Shown: positions 1 to 7,613 of the stretch, piece after piece
Position numbering within the stretch: position 1 is the first letter of the stretch
Layout of the letters: each line of letters opens with the position of its first letter
Assembly (NCBI GenBank): GCA_002412495.1
Contig: DHVE01000070.1
Location: 1 to 33,963, forward strand
DNA from: Betaproteobacteria bacterium UBA5216
GTDB taxonomy: Bacteria > Pseudomonadota > Gammaproteobacteria > Burkholderiales > SG8-41
Length of the DNA stretch: 33,963 bases
Reading direction: 5' to 3'
The notes under the pieces: model-generated
What the model was told of the DNA's origin: nothing
Seen by the model: only the letters and a program-made list of their open reading frames with translations
The model's database searches: none
Translations under genes and position numbers: made by a program

Positions 1-303
1 GAATGCGGTGAACGACGCGCCGGTGGCGGTGGACGACAGCGGGTTCTCGACCAACGAAGACACGGCGCTGCTGAACATCAACGTGCTGGGCAACGACACC
101 GATGTTGAAAACGACACGCTGTCGATCTCGGGCACGCCGACGGCGCTGCACGGCACGGTGACGGTCAACCTCGACGGCACGCTGAACTACACGCCGGCTG
201 CCAACTACAACGGCCCGGACACGATCAGCTATGTGGTGACGGACGGTTACCTGAGCGACACCGGCGAAGTGTCGATCACGGTGAATGCGGTGAACGACGC
301 GCC
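1..303 (+). repeat. 282-bp VCBS repeat unit with identical 21-base boundaries
   Basis: Bases 1-21 recur exactly at 283-303, giving a period of 282 bp (94 codons). Both encode the VNAVNDAP-type boundary of adhesin repeats. Only one complete unit is inside the window. The array presumably continues to the left, but that cannot be seen. Sequence identity ends abruptly after base 303. Confidence 0.6.
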
Positions 304-1477
304 GAGCGGCACCAATAACACAATTTCCATAGTCGAAGACAAGGCCTATACATTCAAGCTTGGCGATTTTGGCTTTAGCGATTCTAGTGACAGTCCTGCG
401 AACAATTTCGCGGCTGTAAGGATCACGACGTTGGCATCCAGTGGCGTATTGCTGCTTAATAATGCAGCCATTGTTGCTGGTGCGTCGATCACGGCAGCAG
501 ATATTGCCGCCGGAAAACTTACATTTGTTCCTGCGGATAACAGCACAGCATCGGCTAGTTTCACCTTCCAGGTTCAGGATGACGGTTCAGGTGCTAATCT
601 AGATCCGACTGCGAATACAATGAACTTTATTGTGACCGCAGACGCTGCCGATTTGATAAGTAATAACGGAGCAAACGCCGTATCGTTTGCGATCAACGCG
701 GGCAATATTTCTATTTTTGATGGTGGCGGCAATAGCGATGCAGCTACTGATACAGGAGGCAGTGCTCCTACTTACAGCACGTTTGACTTTGCGCGCTTCG
801 ATAACAACCTGGAATACAAAGGGGTGAGTGGAGCCAATGCAGTACACGTGACGATTTTGGATCACTATGTTACTGGTGGCGGATCGAGCAACAACACCAT
901 TGAAAGCTTGACGTTCCAGAACGGTGGAACGTTTGCAGGCTACTCGTTGGGAACGAACGCATACAACCTTGCGACCGGACTGTCTGGTGGCAGCGGTAAT
1001 GACATAGTCGCTGGTTCTAGCGCAAACGACATCATCAACGGTCTTGGTGGTAATGATCTGTTGTTCGGTAGCGCCGGAAATGACATTCTTGTCGGTGGTG
1101 CAGGTAATGACTTGTTGGTTGGCGGCATAGGTAATGATGCATTCAGATTTGATTCGGCCCTGAACGCAAGTTCAAACGTGGATACCATTGCTGACATGAA
1201 CGCGAGTGGTGGCGTAGATACGCTTCAACTTGATGACCTAATCTTTGGTGGAATTAGTAATGACGTCGGGGACGGAAAGCTGGACGCCACTCAATTTATT
1301 GCCAATGCGGGCGGCAACGCGACGACGGGCGTGCAACGGGTTCTTTTCGATACCAGCAACGGAAACCTGTACTACGATGCTGACGGCAGTGGCGGCACGG
1401 CAAAAGTGTTGTTTGCAACTGTCAATATTGCAGGGCTGATCGGCTCGTTAGATCGTACTGACATTATGGTGATCTAA
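2..1477 (+). CDS. C-terminal part of a VCBS/cadherin-like RTX adhesin (5' truncated)
   Basis: The frame is open through the left edge (N-A-V-N-D-A-P from base 2), so this is only the C-terminal 491 residues of a larger protein. It starts with an Ig-like VCBS/cadherin repeat, residues 1-95, with boundary motif VNAVNDAP at both ends. A second, diverged repeat-like region follows. Glycine/aspartate RTX nonapeptides (GGSGNDIVAG, GGNDLLFG, GAGNDILVG, GAGNDLLVG, GIGNDAF) lie at bases 988-1145. The end, RVLFDTSNGNLYYDADGSGG up to DIMVI, resembles the uncleaved C-terminal signals of type I-secreted RTX proteins. RTX repeats are known to bind calcium and fold outside the cell. Secretion by an ABC/MFP/TolC exporter is inferred; no exporter gene is in the window. 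Base use changes at about 303: the first repeat is GC-rich, the rest much less so. Confidence 0.88.
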   Translation, partial: NAVNDAPVAVDDSGFSTNEDTALLNINVLGNDTDVENDTLSISGTPTALHGTVTVNLDGTLNYTPAANYNGPDTISYVVTDGYLSDTGEVSITVNAVNDAPSGTNNTISIVEDKAYTFKLGDFGFSDSSDSPANNFAAVRITTLASSGVLLLNNAAIVAGASITAADIAAGKLTFVPADNSTASASFTFQVQDDGSGANLDPTANTMNFIVTADAADLISNNGANAVSFAINAGNISIFDGGGNSDAATDTGGSAPTYSTFDFARFDNNLEYKGVSGANAVHVTILDHYVTGGGSSNNTIESLTFQNGGTFAGYSLGTNAYNLATGLSGGSGNDIVAGSSANDIINGLGGNDLLFGSAGNDILVGGAGNDLLVGGIGNDAFRFDSALNASSNVDTIADMNASGGVDTLQLDDLIFGGISNDVGDGKLDATQFIANAGGNATTGVQRVLFDTSNGNLYYDADGSGGTAKVLFATVNIAGLIGSLDRTDIMVI

Positions 1478-1943
1478 CTTGCAGCCGGGCACACCACAAG
1501 CGCGCCCGGCTGTGCGGGTTCTAGGTGGCCTCATCGGGTGTTTGCGCAGGAACTGTTTGTAAGTGGCTAGCCTTAAATCATATTTTTTAATTACCACCAA
1601 AACGTAGTTGTTCCGGTGAAGTATTTTGTAGTGCGAATGTCGGTTCGGTTCGGGGTAAGGTTGTATTTCTGATACTCGTTTCCTTTGGTACGAAGGATAA
1701 GGGCGAATTATGGATTCGCGACGGCATAAATCGACGGCAATGCGGTGATTTCGTATCTGTTGAATCAGACGCAGCCGATTGTTTAAGGCTCTGCCACCTG
1801 CCGCGAAGGGCGGCAGGTGTAAGGGGTTTTACGTAAGCTTTTGTTTTTATGGACAATTTTTGAAAATGTTCACAGAGTGCGAAGGTAAGACAAGCGATAG
1901 TCACCGCGAACGTTTATCGCACGGAAGAGTCAATTGAAGTGAA
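1478..1943. other. 466-bp stretch without a supported gene
   Basis: No convincing coding frame is present: the one longer minus-strand frame (1587-1904) has no family features or ribosome binding site. The stretch holds the hairpin after the RTX stop and a perfect 10-bp stem at 1795-1804/1810-1819 (CACCTGCCGC and GCGGCAGGTG, 5-base loop). It is more AT-rich than the metabolic part of the window. It may contain the promoter of the next gene, but I cannot define one. Confidence 0.5.
1482..1512 (+). terminator. possible terminator of the RTX gene
   Basis: A 9-bp inverted repeat (CAGCCGGGC at 1482-1490, GCCCGGCTG at 1504-1512) begins 4 bases after the RTX stop codon, with a 13-base loop. No strong T run follows, so it may be an mRNA-stabilising hairpin rather than an intrinsic terminator. 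Confidence 0.4.
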
Positions 1944-2081
1944 ATGAAACCAAGCACCAAACGAAAAAGATCGAAAAAAAATCAGACTCAGTTTTCAGGG
2001 CGGACGGAGCGTGATCGGTTTGACGTACATCAAGGAGGTCAGGTTGTCGAGGGTGATAAGTTGGTTACCGTGGAGGCGAAC

Positions 2082-2648
2082 ATGAATATGGAACATCTGC
2101 AAACTCCTTTTATGGCGAATCCGTTGCCGGTCATGGACGATGTCATTCATCGGCGCGATGTTCCCCATGATCCGGGCACGCAAGCGCCGTCGCTTTTCAT
2201 GCGTGCGGTACGTAAAGTATTTGGTCCGGCACGGCAAGATGTGGTCGCGCAAGAGCCGGACTTGGTGGCAAACGAAGCCACACGCATCAAAGTGGAGGCG
2301 CCCGATGCCGCGAACCAGGGCCTGAGCACCCAGATAACGGACATTGATCGCGCCCACATGGAAGCGTTTCCGCAGGAGCGCAAGACCGCGATGATGGACA
2401 AAATCATGTCCATTACGGCACATCAAACCGTGGTGCATCAGGGTGGCAACCAGTTTGAAAAAGCAGTGCTGAACATGCATCGCGAAGGCTTTCTGCTGAT
2501 CGAAATGGAAGTCCACGAAACCGCGTTCACCTCGGTGTGGTTCCGTGAGAACCGCTCGTTTCTTGGCAAGAAAATCGAGGTCACGATGCTGTTGTGGGAA
2601 GACGGCGAGGTTTGTGATTCCACCACGATCATGACTTGGCAGATATAG
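2082..2648 (+). CDS. hypothetical protein of unknown function
   Basis: I do not recognise a family. The frame opens at 1944 (234 aa), but the ATG at 2082 has GGAGG at 2072-2076, 5 bases upstream, and is the better start (188 aa). The extra N-terminus of the longer form is very basic (KRKRSKK) and looks non-genic. The protein has no signal peptide or membrane segment. Its first half is polar and probably disordered. The last 70 residues (from about QGGNQFEKAVLNM) look folded, with alternating hydrophobic strands ending in TMLLWEDGEVCDSTTIMTWQI-like sequence. It converges on the minus-strand operon across 85 bp. Its position after the RTX gene might suggest a link to surface biology, but nothing in the sequence proves that. 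Confidence 0.6.
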   Translation: MNMEHLQTPFMANPLPVMDDVIHRRDVPHDPGTQAPSLFMRAVRKVFGPARQDVVAQEPDLVANEATRIKVEAPDAANQGLSTQITDIDRAHMEAFPQERKTAMMDKIMSITAHQTVVHQGGNQFEKAVLNMHREGFLLIEMEVHETAFTSVWFRENRSFLGKKIEVTMLLWEDGEVCDSTTIMTWQI

Positions 2649-2733
2649 CGTGCCTGGTTAGCGCTGGGTTGGGGGAGAGGTTTCCTTCTTTTGTGGAGAG
2701 GGGCCAGTGGCGGGGCAAGTGACACTTATACAC

Positions 2734-3672
2734 TTATCGACGCACCCCAATCCGCTGCAACTGCACGCCGGGAAATTCGCCGGCGTGGTCTCTGACAAAC
2801 GGCAACCAGCGCGCTGCTTCCGCACGCAAATGCACAGCGAAGTAATCGGAATTCTCGCGCACGGGTTCGATGCCCAGCGCCTGTAACTGCTGGCGTACCT
2901 GGGGGGTATTCACGGCGCGCGACACGGCTTCATTAATGCGAGCTACCACAGGCGCGGGAGTGCCAGCCGGTGCCAGTAGGCCCACCCAGCTTTCAAACTG
3001 GTAGCCGGGCAACGCCGTTTCCGCAAAGGTGGGTACGTCCGGCGCCGCATGGCAGCGCGCCGGGCCGGTTGCGCCTAGCAGGGTGAGCTTGCCTTCGTGG
3101 GCCAGCGGCAAGGCGGACATGGTGTTATTAAAGGTCAGCGCGATGCGGCCTGCCTGAAGGTCTTCGTACAGCGTATGCGTTTCGGCATACACGCGCATTT
3201 TCATGCGAATGCCGGCCTGCTTACAAAACAGCAACGCGGCAAGGTGCGGTCCGCCGCCGACGGCGGAAGTGCCGTAGACCAGTTCATCCGCACCCGAACG
3301 CGAGCGGGCCAGCGCGATAAGCGCATGCAGCGACTCAACACGCAATGTCTTGCTGACGGCAAGCACCAGCGGGTTTTTGGCAAACAACGCAACAGGCGTG
3401 AAGTCGGCAATGGCGTCGTAGCGTTGCTTTTCATCAAACAGTGATCCGAGCACATGGGTCGGAACGGCGATGCAGAGCGTGCGGCCATCGGGCGCGGCGC
3501 GCGCTGTCTGTTCCGCGGCACAGGCGCCGTTTTCGCCGGCTAACGACACGATCGTTACCGGCTCGCCAAGTTGTTCGCTCAAGGCGGGGCGAATGATTTC
3601 CGCGACGATATTCGAGGCGCTGACGCGGCTAAATCCTACGAGTAATGCGGTTGCTTTGGGGGCGGAGGTCAT
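2734..3672 (-). CDS. Bug/TctC-like solute-binding protein lacking a signal peptide
   Basis: The 312-aa product aligns with Bug receptors: an AAPDGRTL segment near residue 60, then DFTPVALFAKNPLVLAVS, DVPTFAETALPGYQFESWVGLLAPAGTP and a C-terminal helix with ARWLPF. It is odd in two ways. It starts directly at the first beta strand (ALLVGFSRVSASN), with no signal peptide, and the frame upstream reaches TGA at 3699-3697 without another usual start codon. The ligand loop that reads PGGGTD in typical Bugs is SRVSASN here. It is the last gene of the minus operon, 161 bp after the previous Bug, across an imperfect inverted repeat. It may be cytosolic, decayed or repurposed. Family membership is firm; function is not. 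Confidence 0.8.
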   Translation of the reverse strand: MTSAPKATALLVGFSRVSASNIVAEIIRPALSEQLGEPVTIVSLAGENGACAAEQTARAAPDGRTLCIAVPTHVLGSLFDEKQRYDAIADFTPVALFAKNPLVLAVSKTLRVESLHALIALARSRSGADELVYGTSAVGGGPHLAALLFCKQAGIRMKMRVYAETHTLYEDLQAGRIALTFNNTMSALPLAHEGKLTLLGATGPARCHAAPDVPTFAETALPGYQFESWVGLLAPAGTPAPVVARINEAVSRAVNTPQVRQQLQALGIEPVRENSDYFAVHLRAEAARWLPFVRDHAGEFPGVQLQRIGVRR

Positions 3673-3699
3673 GGTGATGGCAGTGGTGACTATTGATCA

Positions 3700-3821
3700 T
3701 TCGTAACGGTTCAGGTTACAAGGAAAAACCCCTATAAAGAAACTCCATTCCCATCAGGGGGAAGGAATTGAGCCGTAGGTGATTTCGACCCTGTTTGCTA
3801 TCGGACCTGAATGGTTACGAA
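3700..3821. repeat. imperfect 17-bp inverted repeat pair bracketing about 90 bp
   Basis: The left arm (3700-3716) and right arm (3805-3821) are inverted copies with 2 mismatches in 17. They bracket an 88-bp spacer that itself holds a small TTCCC/GGGGAA hairpin near 3750. The structure fills the gap between two Bug genes, directly upstream of the one without a signal peptide. It could be an mRNA stem or the relic of a small mobile repeat. No transposase is present. Confidence 0.45.
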
Positions 3822-3833
3822 CTTTCAGCAATA

Positions 3834-4838
3834 TTACTCGGCACGAATATTGGCGCTCTTGATAACCTTTGCCCACTTGGCAGTTTCGGTTTTCAGGAAT
3901 TCAGCGAACGCGGCTGGCGTGCTCATCACGGGCACGGCACCCTGCACCAGAATCCGGTTTTCGATTTCCGGCGTGCGTACGACTTTTAGCACGGCGCCGT
4001 AGATTTGATTCTGTATCGAGGCGGGTGTCTTTGCGGGGACGACAAGTCCATACCAGTTGGTGGCCTCGTAGCCGGGCAGCGATTCGCCCATGGTGGGTAC
4101 GTCCGGCAGCACGGGCGAGCGCTTGGGGCCCAGCACCGCCAGCGCGCGCACGCGGCCATCCTTAATGCTCGATGCGCCTTGCACTACGCTTTGCACCATC
4201 ATCTGCACGTGCCCGGCAATCAGCTCCACCATCGCAGGGCCGCCACCTTTGTAGGGCACGTGATTGATCTTGAGTTCGGCCAGGTGATTAAACAATTCAG
4301 CGGTCAGATGCGGTATGCCGCCGATGCCGGTGGATGCGTAATTGATCGCCCCCGGTTTGGCTTTCGCGAGCGCAATCAATTCCTTCACGGTCTTGGCGGG
4401 CAGGGCCGGGTGAACCGTCAGCAACATGTCCACCGACACCAGTTGCGAAATGGCCGCGAAATCGCGCGCTATATCAAACGGCACTTTGCCGTAGAGTGAT
4501 TGATTGATGGCGAGGTTGCCCGCCGTGCCCACGAACATCACGTGCCCGTCGGGCGTGGCCTTGGCGGCGAGATCGGTGCCGATGATGCCGTCGGCGCCAG
4601 CGCGATTGTCCACGATCACCTGATGCTTGAATTCTTCGGCCAGTTTGGCGGCGATAATGCGCGTCACGATGTCGGTGCCGCCGCCGGGCGGAAACGCCAC
4701 GATCATGCGGATAGGTCTGCCGGGAAAGGCCTGCGCGGATGCCGTGGTCGCCGTGGTAAGCACACCGGCCATCGCGCCCGTGATTACCAATACGGGCAAA
4801 GTGGCCGGCGCCGCGCGCATGAAAAGTGGATCAGTCAC
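3834..4838 (-). CDS. Bug/TctC-family periplasmic solute-binding protein
   Basis: The 334-aa product has a signal peptide cut after about TTASA, followed by QAFPGRPIRMIVAFPPGGGTD, the classic Bug start with an intact PGGGTD ligand loop. Later signatures are DNRAGADG, ATPDGHVMFVG, HVPYKGGGP, LPDVPTMGESLPGYEATNWYGL and a C-terminal AKWAKVIKSANI. The start is taken as GTG at 4838, overlapping the upstream Bug stop by 8 bases. An ATG at 4820 would give a shorter, more ordinary signal peptide; neither has a strong ribosome binding site. The overlap suggests translational coupling with 4831-5802. The ligand is unknown, most likely a small carboxylate. Confidence 0.92.
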   Translation of the reverse strand: MTDPLFMRAAPATLPVLVITGAMAGVLTTATTASAQAFPGRPIRMIVAFPPGGGTDIVTRIIAAKLAEEFKHQVIVDNRAGADGIIGTDLAAKATPDGHVMFVGTAGNLAINQSLYGKVPFDIARDFAAISQLVSVDMLLTVHPALPAKTVKELIALAKAKPGAINYASTGIGGIPHLTAELFNHLAELKINHVPYKGGGPAMVELIAGHVQMMVQSVVQGASSIKDGRVRALAVLGPKRSPVLPDVPTMGESLPGYEATNWYGLVVPAKTPASIQNQIYGAVLKVVRTPEIENRILVQGAVPVMSTPAAFAEFLKTETAKWAKVIKSANIRAE

Positions 4839-5802
4839 TTTTAATACCCGCCTCGCGGATCACCTTGCTCCAGCGTGCCATGTCGGCCTGACCGGCTGCA
4901 AGCAACTGTTCAGGCGTGCTGCCTACCACCTCGGTCACGGTGGCGAGCAAATTGTCTTTTACCGCCGCCGTGTTCAGAATTTGCACCATCTCCTGATTCA
5001 GCCGCGTGATGATGGCCGGCGGCGTTTTGGCGGGTGCGAATGCGCCGATGGTCAACACCGATTCGTAGCCCGGCAATCCCGCTTCGGCCATGGTCGGCAG
5101 GCCGGGTGTCAATGGCGACGGCTGTGCGCTGGTTACCGCAAGCGCTTTCATCTTGCCCGATTTGGTCTGACTCACGACGGATGCCGCGACCGCAAAGCTC
5201 AGATGCACCCGGCCACTCATCAGGTCTATCAACGCGGGCGTAAGGCCCTTATACGGCACATGCACGATATCCAGTTTGCCGGCCATTGATTTGAACAACT
5301 CGGCCGCGAGTTGCGCCGTGGTGCCCGAACCCGCCGAAGCGTAGCGTAATTCACCGGGTTTGGATTTTGCCAGCGCGATCAAATCTTTCACGGTTTTGAC
5401 CGGCAGGGAAGGGTGAACCACCAGTATGTTTGGCGAACGCGCGGCGAGCGTTATGGGCGCGAAATCCCGCACCGGATCCCACGGCGCGTTGGCTCGCAGC
5501 AGCGGCTCCATCCATACCACGCTGCCGTAAACCAGCAGCGTGTGGCCGTCCGGCGGCGCCTTGGCCGAGGATTCCACGGCAATGATGCCTGCGCGATTCT
5601 CGACCACGACCGGCTGCCCAAGCGAAGCGGAGAGGCCGGGCGCCAGCAAGCGCGCCACGATATCACTGCCACTGGCGGCCGGCCCGGTGACGATGCGTAT
5701 GGTTTTGCTGGGGTACGTTTGGGCGCAGACGCTAACCGCCATCAATCCCGCTGCGAAAACAGCAACCCGCCATGTGTTGATTCCGCATCGTAATGAGGTC
5801 AT
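4831..5802 (-). CDS. Bug/TctC-family solute-binding protein, SPNILVVHP subgroup
   Basis: The 323-aa product carries a signal peptide ending near VSVCA, then QTYPSKTIRIVTGPAASGSD, so the usual PGGG loop is AASG. It shares distinctive segments with the Bugs at 10116 and 18580: a GSxxW..PLL stretch after PPDGHTLL, and SPNILVVHP. These three form a subgroup within the window. It starts 16 bp after the selenoprotein A stop and overlaps the next Bug, so it is transcribed with that operon. The changed loop suggests a ligand different from that of PGGGTD-type Bugs; this is inference. Confidence 0.92.
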   Translation of the reverse strand: MTSLRCGINTWRVAVFAAGLMAVSVCAQTYPSKTIRIVTGPAASGSDIVARLLAPGLSASLGQPVVVENRAGIIAVESSAKAPPDGHTLLVYGSVVWMEPLLRANAPWDPVRDFAPITLAARSPNILVVHPSLPVKTVKDLIALAKSKPGELRYASAGSGTTAQLAAELFKSMAGKLDIVHVPYKGLTPALIDLMSGRVHLSFAVAASVVSQTKSGKMKALAVTSAQPSPLTPGLPTMAEAGLPGYESVLTIGAFAPAKTPPAIITRLNQEMVQILNTAAVKDNLLATVTEVVGSTPEQLLAAGQADMARWSKVIREAGIKSD

Positions 5803-5818
5803 GGCGTCCGACGTCCCC

Positions 5819-7546
5819 TCAGTGTGACGAGCCCGTCCCGGATGTAGGCAACCGCACCGCCTTGCTCACCGGATAACCGCGCAGCCCGTTATGCGCGAAC
5901 ACATACGCGTTGTTGCGCAACGGATCGCCGGTGACCGCGATCATGAAATCGTCCGGCTTCCATACCAGCGGCACCAGCCGATCGGGATCATCGGATTCGT
6001 GGAAGACTTTCGGAATTTTTCCAAGGCTGACCTCAAGCGCCAAATTCCAGGTCGGCTTTTGCGTCCAGTCGCGCAGTATGCGCTGCATCTGGCTTGCCGG
6101 CAGCCGCGCGTGATCGAACAGAAATTGCTTCACGTCCTGCTTGGAATAGCCGGCCTTGGCGATGGTTTCCGCGAGTATCGGTGACAGCATCAGCAGCGGG
6201 CGCAGCTTGCCGAGGCCTTGCGCCACGGCAAACATCACTTGCCACGAAATCTGCCGCGCCACGGCATCGGCCAGATACGGCAGCATGTGATCGCGCACGC
6301 TACCGGAGACCGATATCACCACATTGCCGCCGGTGTACCGGCCAATGGTCACGGCGTTTTGTCCCGGTGCGTGTCCCATGTCGGTGGCCACCGAGGGCCA
6401 GCCGATGTTGGACAACACGTCTTCGTTTTCCGCAACCACCACGCGCCAGGTGTTGCCGAACGTGCCCTTGTCGTTTTTGTGCAGGATAAAGCCCGCCACG
6501 TTGCGCAGGTACAAGCGCCAGAAGCGGCCCACGGAGGTATTGGGCATGAATCCGTCGCGCATCACGCCCTGCGTGTAATTAAAGCCCAGCTCTTTGATGA
6601 TCGGGCCGTTCAGAATCAACAGCGTATCCGCGCCCGGTGTATTGCCGCTGTGCTCGACGCCGTAATTCGGATCGGCCATCGCTTCGACCATGGTCACCAG
6701 CAACGGCATGTATTCCGGGCGGCAGCCGGCCATCACACCGTTGACCGCAATGCTCCAGATCGTCGCGGCGCGATTTTCCGGCAACAGCGTGCCGAGGCTT
6801 TCATTGGGATCCCGATCCACGCAGCGCAGAAAGGCTTCGATCTTGCGCCGCGTCGGCGGCACGAAAGGCAGGCCGTCGCTCCATGCGTTTTCGTAAAAAT
6901 GCTGATTGACCTCGTCAAACGTGCCCTTGAACACCACGCTTTGCGGATCGGGTTCGCCGCGCTGGCCGGCAATCGCGGGCGTTTGCGTGAGATTGCTGAT
7001 GACTTGATCGATGGTCACGCGCACCGTGTTGATTGCGAGTTCTTCCTTGTTCAACACATTGGGGTGACTGGGCACCACCGCTACCGGAATATTCGGCATG
7101 CCGAAGCCGAGACTGCACGCGTGGGATTGCGTGATGAACCCTTCGCATACCAGGGTGGACGTGGGGTAGCCTGCTTGTTCGCACACTGCACTGGCCCGCA
7201 ACACGGCGGGCGTGCAACTGCCTCAACAACCCATGCCGGAGATGGCGGCATCTATGCCCAGTTCCTTGAACTTTTGTGGCAGCGCGGCGACCACCTTGCG
7301 TTCGTCGGTGCCGTGGGTGTTGCCGAACGTGCCGCAATCCACAAACGTCACGCCGGGATAACGTTCCTTCAGTTCTTCGGAAATGGTCTCGAAAATCTCA
7401 TCGCCGCGAAACAGGTAGTCCCACAGAAAGGCGACTTTCTTGCCCGACAGGGTGTCCAGCCGTTTGGCGAGCGGTTTGATTTTGGCCTGTCGCGGTCCGC
7501 GCGGCCAGTAGACTTCATAGTAACCATCGGATTCGGTAAGTGACAT
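5819..7546 (-). CDS. UGSC-family selenoprotein A, fused to a WSDGLP/MAGC domain
   Basis: Read through the TGA at 7225-7223, the product is 575 aa with selenocysteine at residue 108: G-M-G-C-U-G-S-C-T. The frame is uninterrupted on both sides. Residues 20-200 form the UGSC domain: GKKVAFLWDYLFRGDEIF, ERYPGVTFVD, GIDAAISGMGC, then after the TGA AGYPTSTLVCEGF and MPNIPVAVVP. Residues about 215-575 form a second domain with WSDGLPFVPPT (222 on), AVNGVMAGCRPEYMP (Cys275) and ILNGPI. The ATG at 7546 is chosen because GGAG lies 6 bases before it; ATG 7558 lacks a site. UGSC proteins are a known predicted thiol-redox selenoprotein family of unknown reaction. Here a Cys also directly precedes the Sec. 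A hotdog dehydratase and CoA-transferase precede it and Bugs follow. A split pseudogene is unlikely given two further homologues with TGA at the same site. Confidence 0.88.
7188..7215 (-). promoter_or_regulatory. SECIS-like hairpin for selenoprotein A
   Basis: It begins 7 nt after the TGA (7225-7223). A lower stem GCAC/GTGC (7215-7212 with 7191-7188) and an upper stem GCCCGC/GCGGGC (7211-7206 with 7199-7194) are separated by a CA bulge on the 3' side. The loop is CGUGUU. There are 17 nt between the TGA and the loop, with a G in the second loop position. Bacterial SECIS elements known from formate dehydrogenase genes have such an apical loop, with a GU, about this far downstream of UGA, bound by SelB. 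Confidence 0.72.
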
Positions 7547-7613
7547 GATTGGCTCCATGCAACGGCAAGTTCAAAAACGCGAGTGCGACCGCGGCTGCGT
7601 CGCGTCATAGGCT

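Noticed and set aside
1795..1819. 10-bp hairpin as an intrinsic terminator
   Set aside because: The stem is perfect but is followed by TAAGGGGTTTT, without an immediate T tract, and it is 300 bp from the nearest stop codon.
1587..1904. 105-aa minus-strand ORF in the intergenic stretch
   Set aside because: It has no family signature, no clear ribosome binding site, and crosses a perfect 10-bp hairpin; random-looking composition.
7204..7225. Reading the gene at 5819-7546 as two genes or a nonsense-mutated pseudogene
   Set aside because: Homologues at 13504 and 25240 have TGA at the same domain position, conservation continues after it, and each has a suitable hairpin. Three identical nonsense mutations before G-[ST]-C are far less likely than Sec.
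6218..7543. 441-aa plus-strand ORF
   Set aside because: It is antisense to selenoprotein A. Composition is His/Arg/Ala-rich without family motifs, the usual shadow of a GC-rich gene.
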